DNA of 64,000 nt from Nitrospira sp. (GTDB lineage Bacteria > Nitrospirota > Nitrospiria > Nitrospirales > Nitrospiraceae), in assembly GCA_005116955.1 (NCBI GenBank), contig SWDI01000005.1:434962-498961 (forward strand). Reading direction: 5' to 3'. A program made the translations under genes and the position numbers. The notes beneath the pieces are model-generated. The model ran no database searches and had not been told where the DNA came from. It saw only the letters and a program-made list of their open reading frames with translations. Position 1 is the first letter of the stretch. Every line of letters begins with the position of its first letter. Positions 17,008-26,288 of this stretch are shown in pieces.

Positions 17008-18015
17008 AGGCAACGCAGGCTTCCAATATGGAAGCGGTGAATCCCCGGGATCGTCAGCTACTATGGCCACACTCTGGGCTGCTCGCGTCACCGCCACGTA
17101 GAGCTTCGCCGCTGGAACTGGATCCAAGTGCGTGCCGGTCTGCACAAATTTCAAAATGCCGCTGGTGGGTACGATCAATACGCGCTCGCAGGTCATCCCT
17201 TTCGCGAGTCGGAAATTAATGTAGTCCAGGTCGAGGGTCTTTCCAGAGTTGGCGCTGTCTCGCAGGCACAGCGGCCGAAACCGAGCCATATACTCATCGA
17301 CATGTTCGCGACGGAGGAGAAACACGCCATCATGATCGGTTACCGTCTCGTTCTGTGATTCCGTTACAGGAAAAGACCAGCTGGAGTCGAAAATGGTGTC
17401 AGAGAATCGTTCTCGAAACCATCTTACGGCCTCGGCATAGGCGTACTTCTTGTTTTTGTTACTGCGTGGGTTAGTGGAGAGCACCGACTGCCGGATATCG
17501 CCGACCATCCAGACCTCAAGGGCCGAGCCCAGAAGTACATCTACAATCTCCCAATCGTGCGCACTTAGATCCTGGACCTCGTCGATGAGGATCTCGTCGT
17601 AGATGCATTCAAGCCGGCGCAATAGCGCTCCGCAGCTGGCCCCTATCAATTCATGCGCCAATCGACCAAGTTCACACGCGTAGACAGCTCCGTTTGAGTC
17701 AATAAAACGGCTGCGGCCCTTTGCCATCTGGTGCGGTCGGCCATCGAAGTTGAAGCCACAAACTCTCTCGCCGGAGAATTTAAATGGCAGAAACGGTCGC
17801 GCGAATTCGCGCAGCAGAAACGTAAACCAACCCGTGGCAACGATGCCAGAGTGCTTACCTGCGTACTTCGCGAGACGATGGCGCAGCTCGGCCTGATTGG
17901 CCTGCGTGTAGGTGAGTACTAATGCACGTCGGTCAGGCGGTAGCGAGGCGCAGTGCTCTACGATTCCTTGAGTCTTACGAGACCCCGCTACCGCAAGAGT
18001 GAGGTAATTAGCCAT
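17002..18015 (-). CDS. Compact UvrD-like helicase, GajB-like partner of a Gabija-type system
   Basis: A 337-aa superfamily 1 helicase-like protein. The N-terminus carries an unusual Walker A, AVAGSRKTQ, where the usual Gly before Lys is Arg. Motif II reads ILIDEVQDLS, motif III-like MVGDIRQS, and the C-terminal motif VI-like YVAVTRAAQSVAIV is present. It is much shorter than UvrD (~700 aa) and than described GajB (~490 aa). The ATG overlaps the stop of the OLD-family gene by 8 bases, so the pair is coupled. The stop lies inside an attC-like site. Gabija-type anti-phage function is inferred from the pairing. Confidence 0.75.
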   Translation of the reverse strand: MANYLTLAVAGSRKTQGIVEHCASLPPDRRALVLTYTQANQAELRHRLAKYAGKHSGIVATGWFTFLLREFARPFLPFKFSGERVCGFNFDGRPHQMAKGRSRFIDSNGAVYACELGRLAHELIGASCGALLRRLECIYDEILIDEVQDLSAHDWEIVDVLLGSALEVWMVGDIRQSVLSTNPRSNKNKKYAYAEAVRWFRERFSDTIFDSSWSFPVTESQNETVTDHDGVFLLRREHVDEYMARFRPLCLRDSANSGKTLDLDYINFRLAKGMTCERVLIVPTSGILKFVQTGTHLDPVPAAKLYVAVTRAAQSVAIVADDPGDSPLPYWKPALPA

Positions 18016-19609
18016 GAATGAACGTGGCCGCGTCGAGCAGGTACTGCGGTGGAGTGATCGTTTCTTCAGCCCTAGCGATGCGAAGGGCCGCCTCTGTCTT
18101 CTCTCGCTTCATCCACGTTTCGAGATTAGCGCTATCCTTGATACCCAGAATGCGCCGAAGCGCCGCCTCGCTGTTGTGATGGATCAGCTGAGGTTCAAGG
18201 GTCTGCCCGTGCTCGCTCTTTCCAATGAATAGCTCGCGGCTTCCACTCGTGAGCCATTCCTCAAGTGGTGCACGCAACTCATCCGGTTCAACACCGTCAT
18301 TGTCGCGGATCGCTGCCACCGTCTTTTTTAGCGCCGCACATAGCTCCAGGCAGCGACCGAGCGACAATCCGCGCATACTGAGTACGTCAACTCCTAGTTC
18401 CATCGGTCGTTTCGCATACTTGTCCTTAAAAATGCGCTCGAAGATGATCTCGTCGGAAGGGCCTTCGACGAGCACGATCTTGTTCGCCAGAACCATGCGA
18501 AGCGTGTCGTACCCAGGGAGCTTCTGAAAGTAGGCAACCGTCTCAGGATCCAACTCGGATAATCGGCGGGGGTTGCCGCCTCCAAGCAGATGGAGGCTGT
18601 CTAGTCCCATGCGATTGATTACGAATGAGCTGTGAGTTGCAACGAAGAGTTGTTGCTGTTCGCCGGCGAGGGACTCCATGCGCGATACGAGAGTAGTGAG
18701 GCTCGTGTGCGTCAGGTGATTTTCTGGCTCTTCAACCATGACGAAGGCGGCACGCTCAGATTGCCGGCTCATGGCCAGTGAGATCTTTATCGCTGCCTGC
18801 TGACCCTGTCCTGACATCGAGAACGGGATTTTTTTGACGTGCGGCGTTACCGCTCCCTCCCAAGATGTGCGGGCGCTTTGATCCATCGCGAGAGCAATTG
18901 GTTGGTCGTGAAGCGATGCGTGTATCGCGGCCATTCGTCCGTTGACGCTCTTGAGGGTGTTCTCAGACATTGACGCCTTGGATTTTCGGTACGCGACGGA
19001 GATCGCGGCTCGCTCGGCAGGTAGCAGGCCGTCGCTGAGAATCTGGCGCATGTGGTAATCGACGCCCGTTGAGGAACGCACCGTACGCGAGTCGATAATC
19101 GCAGTCGCCAATTGTTTCGGACGGTTCTTGATCTCCACATCAGCGAATGAGCGCCAATCGATTGTGTAGTATTCGACTGGCAGGAGAGGCGATGGGTCCT
19201 TAGCCCACTCTTCCCGCTCCGTAGCGTAGTCGGGATCCGGCATAACCCGCATCGTGACTCCCGGACACGCAGTCGTTGGCACATCGGAATTGATCGCCCC
19301 GCACAGCTGCTGGAGTTCGTTGCGATTCTCGAAAAATAGTTCGATGCGGATCTCAGGCCACTGTACGGAGTGGCCTGCAGCACGCTTTTGGACAAATTCC
19401 TCGACTAGTTCCGTGTTGAACCAATAGGGGTTGAGCTCCTCAGATGCCCACCGCCCGTTTATGCGGCCAGTCAATGCCAGGGCGATTGCCTCCATGAGGG
19501 TTGATTTACCGCTCTCATTGGCACCGGCAATTAGATTGAGCCTCGGATTAGGATCCAGCGTGAGATCCTTGTAGATGCGGTAGCCGTGAATTTTTATCTT
19601 TGTGATCAA
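18008..19609 (-). CDS. OLD-family ATPase/TOPRIM nuclease, GajA-like
   Basis: A 533-aa class 2 OLD protein. The N-terminal ABC-type ATPase has Walker A AGANESGKST, signature-like SMSGQGQQAA, Walker B FVMVEEPENHL and a switch His in VATHSS. The C-terminal TOPRIM nuclease has the Glu motif VLVEGPSDE and the D-x-D element IRDND. This order and the coupled UvrD-like gene match Gabija, in which GajA nicks DNA when nucleotide levels fall and GajB helps. The start is TTG at 19609 with GGAGGTCCCG before it. The gene is just inside an attC-like site (19716-19772). Confidence 0.85.
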   Translation of the reverse strand: MITKIKIHGYRIYKDLTLDPNPRLNLIAGANESGKSTLMEAIALALTGRINGRWASEELNPYWFNTELVEEFVQKRAAGHSVQWPEIRIELFFENRNELQQLCGAINSDVPTTACPGVTMRVMPDPDYATEREEWAKDPSPLLPVEYYTIDWRSFADVEIKNRPKQLATAIIDSRTVRSSTGVDYHMRQILSDGLLPAERAAISVAYRKSKASMSENTLKSVNGRMAAIHASLHDQPIALAMDQSARTSWEGAVTPHVKKIPFSMSGQGQQAAIKISLAMSRQSERAAFVMVEEPENHLTHTSLTTLVSRMESLAGEQQQLFVATHSSFVINRMGLDSLHLLGGGNPRRLSELDPETVAYFQKLPGYDTLRMVLANKIVLVEGPSDEIIFERIFKDKYAKRPMELGVDVLSMRGLSLGRCLELCAALKKTVAAIRDNDGVEPDELRAPLEEWLTSGSRELFIGKSEHGQTLEPQLIHHNSEAALRRILGIKDSANLETWMKREKTEAALRIARAEETITPPQYLLDAATFIHG

Positions 19610-19715
19610 CGGGACCTCCGGTGGAAGGAGTAGAGGGCAGAAAGGGGACAGGTACTTTTCAATACCACTTATCGTTGTTTGGCCCCTTGAAAAACAGCCT
19701 ATCCCATTTTCTTCT

Positions 19716-19772
19716 CCCTAACGCTGCGGTGAGCGGCACGTGGAGAGTGTCCGCTCGACCGCGAAGTTATGC
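19716..19772 (-). other. attC-like integron recombination site 1
   Basis: On the minus strand it begins GCATAAC (R'') and ends GTTAGGG (R'). Between them GCGGTCGAGCGG and CCGCTCACCGC form an 11-bp stem that is perfect once one C in the first arm is extrahelical. The 57-nt length equals the shortest classical attC sites. It has the same orientation as the site at 16910-17007, and both flanking genes read in the cassette direction. Confidence 0.82.
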
Positions 19773-19828
19773 GGCTTGAGGGAGCAGTCGTAACACGTGC
19801 TTTACAAAAGACAAAGCGATGTGTCGCG

Positions 19829-20263
19829 TCAATGTAGCAGGCTCCACGGCTGGCTGAATCTCAAAGCGACAATCCCCTTGTCTTGCATGGTGGACGTATA
19901 TTCTGTAGTCTGCTCGTCACCTTTGGTGATTTGAAAGACATGTGTTACGAACTCATGGTGACGACCCTTGAAATCAAACAACTCAGTGTTAAGGCAGATG
20001 GGTACCCCCTTATCAATGTTCGTGTCGTGTCCTCTGATGTCAGGTATGACCTCGAACATGATTCGCATAGAGACAATCTGGCCAGGTGGGAATTGAAAAG
20101 GCCGCCGCACCTTTGTTCTCACTCTCGGAGAATTTGAATTTGCGCATTCGCAGAGTCCAATATTCGCGAAAAATTTGGGTCGGTTCTTGACCTTGCATTT
20201 ATTGATCGACTCGACATGTCCGCTATCAGAGAGCAGCGCTCTGCCCATCCGCTGACTCTTCAC
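19829..20263 (-). CDS. Hypothetical protein, possible integron cassette gene
   Basis: A 144-aa protein with no recognised domain. It has paired cysteines CECANS near residue 39 and a C-terminal half rich in beta-type segments (VSMRIMFEVIP, HEFVTHVFQIT), so a small beta fold is likely. The start is GTG at 20263, or ATG at 20248; neither has a strong ribosome binding site. It ends 57 bases before an attC-like site in the right orientation, so it could be a cassette gene. Its codon use looks less biased than the core genes. It could also be a short remnant. Confidence 0.5.
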   Translation of the reverse strand: MKSQRMGRALLSDSGHVESINKCKVKNRPKFFANIGLCECANSNSPRVRTKVRRPFQFPPGQIVSMRIMFEVIPDIRGHDTNIDKGVPICLNTELFDFKGRHHEFVTHVFQITKGDEQTTEYTSTMQDKGIVALRFSQPWSLLH

Positions 20264-20271
20264 GAGCCATC

Positions 20272-21828
20272 TTAGTGTGTATCAAGCGTCGTACTTGGGG
20301 GCCCATCGTCCCCCAGCCACTGCTTATACTTCTTGTAATGCTCGACCCTGGCACTGCGCACCCAGTTTTCTCGTTGGATGCGCCCCGAAAAGTTGGGTAG
20401 GAGGAACTCGAATTTGTCGATGTCCGCGTGACTCCAGGTTGCCACCTGGCTGAACCAGAAGACGCCCCGCTTGTGCAGGAACCGTTCTAACGCCGGCCCG
20501 ACCCCGCGGATGTGTTTCAGATCATCGCGCGACTCTCCGACCGCTTGCCCCTCCTCCGACGGCTCCACGACACCGGCCTGGTCCAGATCCCCGGTGTGTG
20601 CGCTGATCGTTTCAACCGGCACGTCCCCATTTTGCACGACCATCTGTTCAGCGGGAGTCTCGATCCGCTTCTCGACAACTTTCTCACTGACCTGTGAAGA
20701 CACAACTGAGAGCTCAGCCATCTGCGCCCGAACATCGGGGCTCTCACTCGGGGGCTCGCCGTCGCCCAGCCACTGCTTATATTTCTTGTAGTACTCGACC
20801 TGTGCGCTGCGCACCCAGCTCTCTCGTTGGATGCGTCCCCCAAAGTTGGGTAAGAGAAACTCGAATTTGTCGATGTCTGCTTGGTTCCAGGTCGCCACCT
20901 GGCTGAACCAGAAGACACCTCGCTTGTGCAGGAACCGTTCTAACGCCGGCCCGACCCCGCGGATGTGTTTCAGATCATCGGGCAACTCGCCGACCGCTTG
21001 TCCCTCATCCGACGGCGCACCGGTACTGGCATGGTCCAGATCCCCGGTGTGTGCGCTGATCGTTTCAACCGGCACATCCCCATTTTGCACGACCATCTGT
21101 TCAGCGGGAGTCTCGATCCGCTTCTCGACAACCTTCTCATTGGCCTGCAACGACGTGGCCAGGAGTTCAGCAATCCGTGCCCGAAGTTCGGCGATCATGG
21201 CCACTTCGCTTTCTACGGCCTTGATTCGGACTAGCTTCTCTGGATTGTCGAGCGGCACATCCCCATTCTGTTCCGTGGGAGTCACGATCCGCTTCTCGAC
21301 AACCCCTTCACAGACCTCCAACACCGCAGCCCGGAGTTCAATCATCTGCGCACGAAGATCGGTGATCACAGCGACCTGAGCTTCTAACGCTTTGATCCGG
21401 GCCAGCTGCTCCGGATTGTCAACCGGCACCAACACCCGCCCTTCGCTACGCCTCTCCCCGGCCTGTGAAGAAAAGGGTTTGAGCTGAGCGATCCGCGTAA
21501 ACAGCCCAGCGATCATGGCGACCTCACCTTCCAACGCCTTGATCCGAGCGAGCTGCTCCGGATTGTCCACTGGCCGATCGACGACCTTCTCCACCGGTAC
21601 TTCAACACGTTTCAGCACCACGCGTTCCACCGGCACCTCGACCCGCTTCTCAACCGTTCGAATCTCTGGCGGTTGACTAGCGAGCATGGTGACCTTACTC
21701 ATGAGGCGCTCCACCTCACGACGCTTGTCGTCTATCACTGGTCCCAGCACCATCCCCTTGATCCCCCACCCCAGGAAACCAGCTCCCACCATCGTCCAAA
21801 GCCAGCAGGTCCAGTGCGCAAACATCAC
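20272..21828 (-). CDS. Membrane-anchored helix-hairpin-helix protein with internal duplication
   Basis: A 518-aa protein. Residues 5-28 form one transmembrane helix, followed by a long acidic/basic coiled-coil-like region with repeated phrases (NPEQLARIKALE, VVEKRIETPAEQ). Two near-identical C-terminal domains (~290-360 and ~445-510) start with DDLKHIRGVGPALERFLHKRG, a helix-hairpin-helix of the kind seen in DNA-binding and ribosomal-protein-associated modules. The two copies are 453 bp apart. The GTG at 21828 overlaps the stop of the OmpA-domain gene, so the two are probably made together. Function unknown; an envelope-linked nucleic acid binder is one guess. Confidence 0.7.
   Translation of the reverse strand: MMFAHWTCWLWTMVGAGFLGWGIKGMVLGPVIDDKRREVERLMSKVTMLASQPPEIRTVEKRVEVPVERVVLKRVEVPVEKVVDRPVDNPEQLARIKALEGEVAMIAGLFTRIAQLKPFSSQAGERRSEGRVLVPVDNPEQLARIKALEAQVAVITDLRAQMIELRAAVLEVCEGVVEKRIVTPTEQNGDVPLDNPEKLVRIKAVESEVAMIAELRARIAELLATSLQANEKVVEKRIETPAEQMVVQNGDVPVETISAHTGDLDHASTGAPSDEGQAVGELPDDLKHIRGVGPALERFLHKRGVFWFSQVATWNQADIDKFEFLLPNFGGRIQRESWVRSAQVEYYKKYKQWLGDGEPPSESPDVRAQMAELSVVSSQVSEKVVEKRIETPAEQMVVQNGDVPVETISAHTGDLDQAGVVEPSEEGQAVGESRDDLKHIRGVGPALERFLHKRGVFWFSQVATWSHADIDKFEFLLPNFSGRIQRENWVRSARVEHYKKYKQWLGDDGPPSTTLDTH
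20314..21143 (-). repeat. Tandem in-frame duplication of ~375 bp units at 453-bp spacing
   Basis: Bases 20314 to about 20690 recur at 20767 to about 21143 with few changes; for example the 3' ends of both units share the coding for ETPAEQMVVQNGDVPVETIS without change. The offset is a whole number of codons (151), so the protein gains a second helix-hairpin-helix domain with its linker. High DNA identity suggests a recent duplication or ongoing gene conversion. Confidence 0.85.
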
Positions 21829-22403
21829 GACTGCTCTCCCTTGGTTCTGATGGAGAATTCGATCTGCCGGTTTTGCTGGCGCCCCTCCTCGGTAGAATTC
21901 TCGGTGATCGGTCGCGACGCTCCATACCCTTTGGAAGCCAGACGATCAGCAACGATCCCTTTTGAGATTAGATAGTCGACGACGGCCTTGGCCCGCTGTT
22001 CCGAGAGGATCGGATTCGTGGGCTCCGATCCGACGTTGTCTGTATGCCCGCCAACTTCGAAGGCAGCCGTGGGATCTTCTTGTAAAATCGTGGCCACGCT
22101 ATTCAGGACAGTTTTCCCCTCCGGCAGCAGCGTGGCGCTATTGATTCGGAACAGCATCGTTGTCCCCATCAGCAGCTCATCAATCTTCTTTTTGAGCACG
22201 GCTGATGCTGGTACCGGTGGCACTGGTGGCAGTACTGGTGATGGCCGTGGCTCGATGATTTTTGGAATCGGTGGAGGAATTTCAGCCGGGGTTTCCAATG
22301 CAACCGGTGGAGGCGACGTGACTGAACCTTCGCCACAGAAGAGGAACACGGTGCCAAGGATGAATAACCCGAGGAGCGCCAAGTACGGGTCCTTGCCCTG
22401 CAT
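21825..22403 (-). CDS. OmpA-family C-terminal domain lipoprotein-like/membrane protein
   Basis: A 192-aa protein with one hydrophobic N-terminal segment (ALLGLFILGTVFLFCG), a long Pro-rich linker (~30-70) and a C-terminal OmpA peptidoglycan-binding domain. The domain has the signature segment FEVGGHTDNVGSEPTN and the LSEQRAKAVVDYLISKGI helix with Asp and Arg that bind diaminopimelate. It would anchor to the cell wall from the inner membrane. The ATG at 22403 is chosen over a TTG at 22430. It overlaps the helix-hairpin-helix gene and probably forms a two-gene unit. Confidence 0.82.
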   Translation of the reverse strand: MQGKDPYLALLGLFILGTVFLFCGEGSVTSPPPVALETPAEIPPPIPKIIEPRPSPVLPPVPPVPASAVLKKKIDELLMGTTMLFRINSATLLPEGKTVLNSVATILQEDPTAAFEVGGHTDNVGSEPTNPILSEQRAKAVVDYLISKGIVADRLASKGYGASRPITENSTEEGRQQNRQIEFSIRTKGEQS

Positions 22404-22527
22404 GACAATCACCTTCGCTAAGGAGAGCAACCTAGCACGCCGCAGCAGAATATGGCTGAATGGGGAAAGCCGTCAAGGGGTTGGTCTTGCGCCATCGTCT
22501 TCAGAGGGGTTCGAACTGATGGGCTTG

Positions 22528-24372
22528 CTAAATGGAATATTGAAAGACTGGTTTCGCCCCGATGGCCTGGGCCAGAACACCCCGGCGTTTCAATTCGTCG
22601 AGAATGCGAGCGGTGGCTGCGTCAAAATCCGTGGGGCCGGAGAGGACGACATCCGTATTCGGCGGCGGCTCCTCCTCAGTCTTGCTCATGTGGACGGCAA
22701 TGACCGGTGCGGGGTGGACGAGTGTCCTAATCGCCTGCGAAGCTTCTTGATAGGCCAAACCGAAAGGATTCGTGGTGGAGACAACAATGAGGCCCGTGTC
22801 GGTGAGGAGACGCGCCACTTCGCCATAGCGTCGAGCCATTTCCGTGGTCTCCCCCCGCTCTTCTTCGCTCAGATCCGCATCTAACCCACGACGCAGATTT
22901 TCTCCGTCCAATAGGTAGGCATGGCGACCATCCGCCACGAGACGACCTTCGAGCTTTCTGGCCAGGAATGATTTGCCAGTATGTCGTCCCCCGGTAATCA
23001 GGACCACCGCTGCACGGTGGCCATACTGTTGTGCTCGGTCCTCGACCGTGACTTCACCCTTGACCCACGCAAAGTCGCGCCGTCTGGCTTCTTCGCGGAG
23101 AAATTCCTGATCGTCATGGACCAGTTCGGTGATGATGCCACCGCCCGCAATATCGTATTCGTCCACCAAAACAAACCGGCCCGTAGCCTCGAACGACGCC
23201 GAGAGGTCGAACGCCACCGGCGTTTTAGTGCGCAAGGTCAATTCAGCTACCTGATTCTTATTCACCGTATTGCTGCCCTGTTGCTGAGCCAAGTCCATCG
23301 TATCGATAATCCGATGGATCGACGCTACCTCGCAGTCCACTTCTTTCGTCGCCACGCGCAAGAGATATTTGCGCTCCTTTTCCAGCGGCCTCTTGCCGAG
23401 CCAAAACAGGTTAGCCCGAAAGGCCGTGGAGACGGAGGGAAGGTGCTCCTGGTGCGAGGCGATCTCCCCACGCTCCACAAAGATCTGGTCATCGAGCGTC
23501 ACACCGATCGATTGCCCTGCCTGGCCTTCGGTCGGTTGCGGCTCGATATTGAAGGCTTCGACTGTCCGGATATTGGCGCGTTTGTTCGAGGGCGAGAACA
23601 CGAGATGATCGCCGACTTTTAACTGCCCGGCGGCAATGCGACCCGTGATGATTCGGCGCGCATCAAACTTATAGACGTCCTGTACCGGCATTCGGAGAGG
23701 TTGTTCCGAACGGGCCGCTTCTTTCTGAAACCCACCGAGCGTTTCCAGGACGGTCGCGCCGGTATACCAGGGCATCTGCTCGCTGCGATTGGCAATGTTG
23801 TCGCCGAGCTTGGCACTCACTGGAATGAACTGCAACGGCACAGCTTTGAACTGTCCCAGAAATTCACGATACTCTTTTTCAATCCCGTCGAACACGTCTT
23901 GCCGGTAGCCCACCAAATCCATCTTGTTGACCACCACCGCAAACTGTCGGACGCCCAGCAACGATAAGAGATAGCCGTGCTTCTTGGACTGCTCCTTCAC
24001 GCCTTCCAACGCATCGATGAGCAACAGGGCCGCCTCGGCCCGCGCTGCGCCGGAAATCATGTTCTTGAGAAACTCTTTGTGCCCGGGCGCATCGATGATG
24101 ATGTATTGCCGGCCCTTCCACATGAAAAACGTGCGAGCCGTATCGATCGTAATCCCCTGCTCCTGCTCTTCGAGAAAGGCGTCGAAAAGGAAGGCGTATT
24201 CGAATTCCTTCCCCTGTTGCTTACAGATGGCCTGCACTTTTTCCAACTTACCGTCGGGAAGGGAGCCGGTATCGGCATACAGTCGGCCGAGCAACGTGGA
24301 CTTGCCATGATCCACATGGCCGACGATCACGATATTCAAATTTTCAGACGGCTTTGTTTCGATCAGTGTCAT
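22528..24372 (-). CDS. cysN: Sulfate adenylyltransferase subunit 1 fused to APS kinase (CysNC)
   Basis: A 614-aa fusion. The N-terminal ~430 residues are a translational-GTPase-like CysN with G1 [17 protein letters not shown] (G3) and NKMD (G4), which drives sulfate activation by CysD. The C-terminal ~170 residues are APS kinase-like with P-loop [10 protein letters not shown] and [11 protein letters not shown]. The APS kinase loop differs from the usual GLSGSGKS, so kinase activity deserves a check. In this operon APS is probably reduced directly by CysH, which would make the kinase optional. Last gene of the cys operon. Confidence 0.93.
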   Translation of the reverse strand: MTLIETKPSENLNIVIVGHVDHGKSTLLGRLYADTGSLPDGKLEKVQAICKQQGKEFEYAFLFDAFLEEQEQGITIDTARTFFMWKGRQYIIIDAPGHKEFLKNMISGAARAEAALLLIDALEGVKEQSKKHGYLLSLLGVRQFAVVVNKMDLVGYRQDVFDGIEKEYREFLGQFKAVPLQFIPVSAKLGDNIANRSEQMPWYTGATVLETLGGFQKEAARSEQPLRMPVQDVYKFDARRIITGRIAAGQLKVGDHLVFSPSNKRANIRTVEAFNIEPQPTEGQAGQSIGVTLDDQIFVERGEIASHQEHLPSVSTAFRANLFWLGKRPLEKERKYLLRVATKEVDCEVASIHRIIDTMDLAQQQGSNTVNKNQVAELTLRTKTPVAFDLSASFEATGRFVLVDEYDIAGGGIITELVHDDQEFLREEARRRDFAWVKGEVTVEDRAQQYGHRAAVVLITGGRHTGKSFLARKLEGRLVADGRHAYLLDGENLRRGLDADLSEEERGETTEMARRYGEVARLLTDTGLIVVSTTNPFGLAYQEASQAIRTLVHPAPVIAVHMSKTEEEPPPNTDVVLSGPTDFDAATARILDELKRRGVLAQAIGAKPVFQYSI

Positions 24373-24423
24373 AGTTCATTACTCTCCAGAATGCTCAAAC
24401 GGACAGACCCGTCAGCATTCTGC

Positions 24424-25221
24424 CTACATGTATCCATCCTTGCGGAGAAGCTCCATTCCCCGACCTTCGTCCTGCGCTCGGCCTGACCGCTCGGCCACGG
24501 TGGTGTGGCGAAGTTCTTCGATGATCTCGTCCACCGTCTTGGCCGTGGACTTGATCGGTGTGGTGCAGGGAGCACACCCAAGGCTGCGGTAACGTATCCC
24601 CTCACCTTTATCGAGGTACAAGTCGATGAAGGGAATATTTTCGAGCTTGATGTATTCCCAAATATTGATTTCAGTCCAGTCCAAAAGAGGATGAATCCGA
24701 ATGTGCGTACCGGGCGGAAATGTGGTCTTGTACTGGTCCCAGAGCTCAGGCGGCTGATCCCGAAAATCCCAATCTCCGTGTTTATCGCGCGGGGAAAAGT
24801 ATCGCTCCTTGGCCCTCGTGCCCTCTTCGTCTGCGCGGACGCCGAGGATGACGCCGGTGTATCCCTTGTGCTCCAAGAGTTGCTTGAGACCGTTCGTTTT
24901 TAAGGCGGTGCAACAGACGACGCGGCCCATCGTGTGGTTCATACCCGCCGCCAGAGCCTCTTTGTTCTGGCCAACAACCAAATTCAATCGCCATTCCCGA
25001 GCGAGACGGTCGCGATACTCGATCATTGCTGGAATTTTGTAACTGGTATCGACATGCAGGAGCGGGAACGGGACATGCCCGAAAAAGGCCTTGCGGGCCA
25101 GCCACAAGAGCACCGTCGAGTCCTTCCCCATGGACCAGAGCATGGCGAGATTATTGAAATGCTTGTAGGCTTCTCGGAGAATATAGACGCTTTGATCTTC
25201 TAGTTGCCGCAGGTGTTTCAT
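24424..25221 (-). CDS. cysD: Sulfate adenylyltransferase subunit 2
   Basis: A 265-aa PP-loop ATP pyrophosphatase-type enzyme that makes APS from ATP and sulfate, powered by CysN GTP hydrolysis. The PP-loop is SMGKDST (about residue 28), then [20 protein letters not shown] and the C-terminal CysD-specific [11 protein letters not shown] and [22 protein letters not shown] at 25221 with GGAAGGATTTGGGG upstream is chosen; the frame to 25308 overlaps the previous gene. cysN follows 51 bases downstream. Confidence 0.96.
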   Translation of the reverse strand: MKHLRQLEDQSVYILREAYKHFNNLAMLWSMGKDSTVLLWLARKAFFGHVPFPLLHVDTSYKIPAMIEYRDRLAREWRLNLVVGQNKEALAAGMNHTMGRVVCCTALKTNGLKQLLEHKGYTGVILGVRADEEGTRAKERYFSPRDKHGDWDFRDQPPELWDQYKTTFPPGTHIRIHPLLDWTEINIWEYIKLENIPFIDLYLDKGEGIRYRSLGCAPCTTPIKSTAKTVDEIIEELRHTTVAERSGRAQDEGRGMELLRKDGYM

Positions 25222-25246
25222 ACCCCAAATCCTTCCGCCTTTCGTC

Positions 25247-26287
25247 CTACACTGCGACCTGCTGTCGCACCAAGTCATCAAGCTTACGCACCGCTGCGCC
25301 ACTCTCAATGGCTTCGCGCGCCGCCGGGAAGCAGGTCGAAAACGACGTCCCTTTCCCCGCTGCGTACAGTAACATCGCGGCGTTCATGAGGACCCACTCT
25401 TTTGGCCCGCCCTGCACTCGATTCTGAAGAATACGGCGGAGCAGATCCGCCTCCTTTTCTCTCTGATCTGGGAGAAACCCGGCCATCTCCCGCGATGGGA
25501 TAAAGGTCAGTCCAAAATCTTTCGGAGTGATCTCCAGCGGTCTGATGCGTTCATCACGAAGCTCCAGAACTCTCGTCGCCATCGAGGCAGACAACTCCGG
25601 ATCACCCTCGACGCCACGAATCACCATCCCCCGCGGACACCCGAGCATTCCTAGCGCTTCAGCCGTTTTCTCGAAGTGTGGTGGATGCGACAATCCCACC
25701 ACCTGCGCTTTAGCCCGAGCAGGGTTCAACAACCTGGCAATCGGATGAAACACGTTCCTGACACCGAGCTCTTGGCGCATCTCCAAAAATCGGTACACAG
25801 GTGGATGATAGAGTCCAATATCGAGATAGGCGAAACCGTTCCTGTGTACTTGTTCACTCACCTGCTTAGGGTCTGCATCCACCGAAATCCCTAAGGCCTT
25901 CAGTACCCCAGCAGTACCTGGGCGCCCAGGAATGCCGTCGTACCCGTGCATCAACACTGCAGCTCCAGCTGAAACCGCAACGATCGAGGCGGCAACGATG
26001 GCATGAAATGTATCCTGCTTCCCGGCATAACTCGGCACATCAACGAGTGCTAAATCTTTCGAAACTGCAAGGGGCGGCACATACTGACGTGCCGCAGCCG
26101 TCAATGCCGCGAGTTCAGTAACTGACTCTGACTTAAACCGCATGGCGATGAGAAAAGCCCCGACCTGTGCCGGCGTAGCCTCCCCTTCAATCAAGGCCTT
26201 CATCGCCTGCTTACACTCATCCCATGTCAGGTCTTTGGAAGCTTTTGGCCCTTTGGCGATCTTGGCAAGAATCTCTTGAATTGGCAT
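25247..26287 (-). CDS. Anthranilate phosphoribosyltransferase-like protein in the cys operon
   Basis: A 346-aa member of the glycosyltransferase-3/TrpD-like family. The N-terminal helical domain ([35 protein letters not shown]) is followed by the phosphoribosyl-binding domain with [13 protein letters not shown] and [17 protein letters not shown], which aligns with the HGNR..GSADVLEALG region of TrpD. The key TrpD residues are changed, as in the TrpD2/YbiB branch that binds nucleic acid instead of making tryptophan. It lies between cysH and cysD; similar genes occur in sulfate-assimilation operons elsewhere, with role unknown. ATG at 26287. Confidence 0.8.
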   Translation of the reverse strand: MPIQEILAKIAKGPKASKDLTWDECKQAMKALIEGEATPAQVGAFLIAMRFKSESVTELAALTAAARQYVPPLAVSKDLALVDVPSYAGKQDTFHAIVAASIVAVSAGAAVLMHGYDGIPGRPGTAGVLKALGISVDADPKQVSEQVHRNGFAYLDIGLYHPPVYRFLEMRQELGVRNVFHPIARLLNPARAKAQVVGLSHPPHFEKTAEALGMLGCPRGMVIRGVEGDPELSASMATRVLELRDERIRPLEITPKDFGLTFIPSREMAGFLPDQREKEADLLRRILQNRVQGGPKEWVLMNAAMLLYAAGKGTSFSTCFPAAREAIESGAAVRKLDDLVRQQVAV

Positions 26288-26288
26288 G

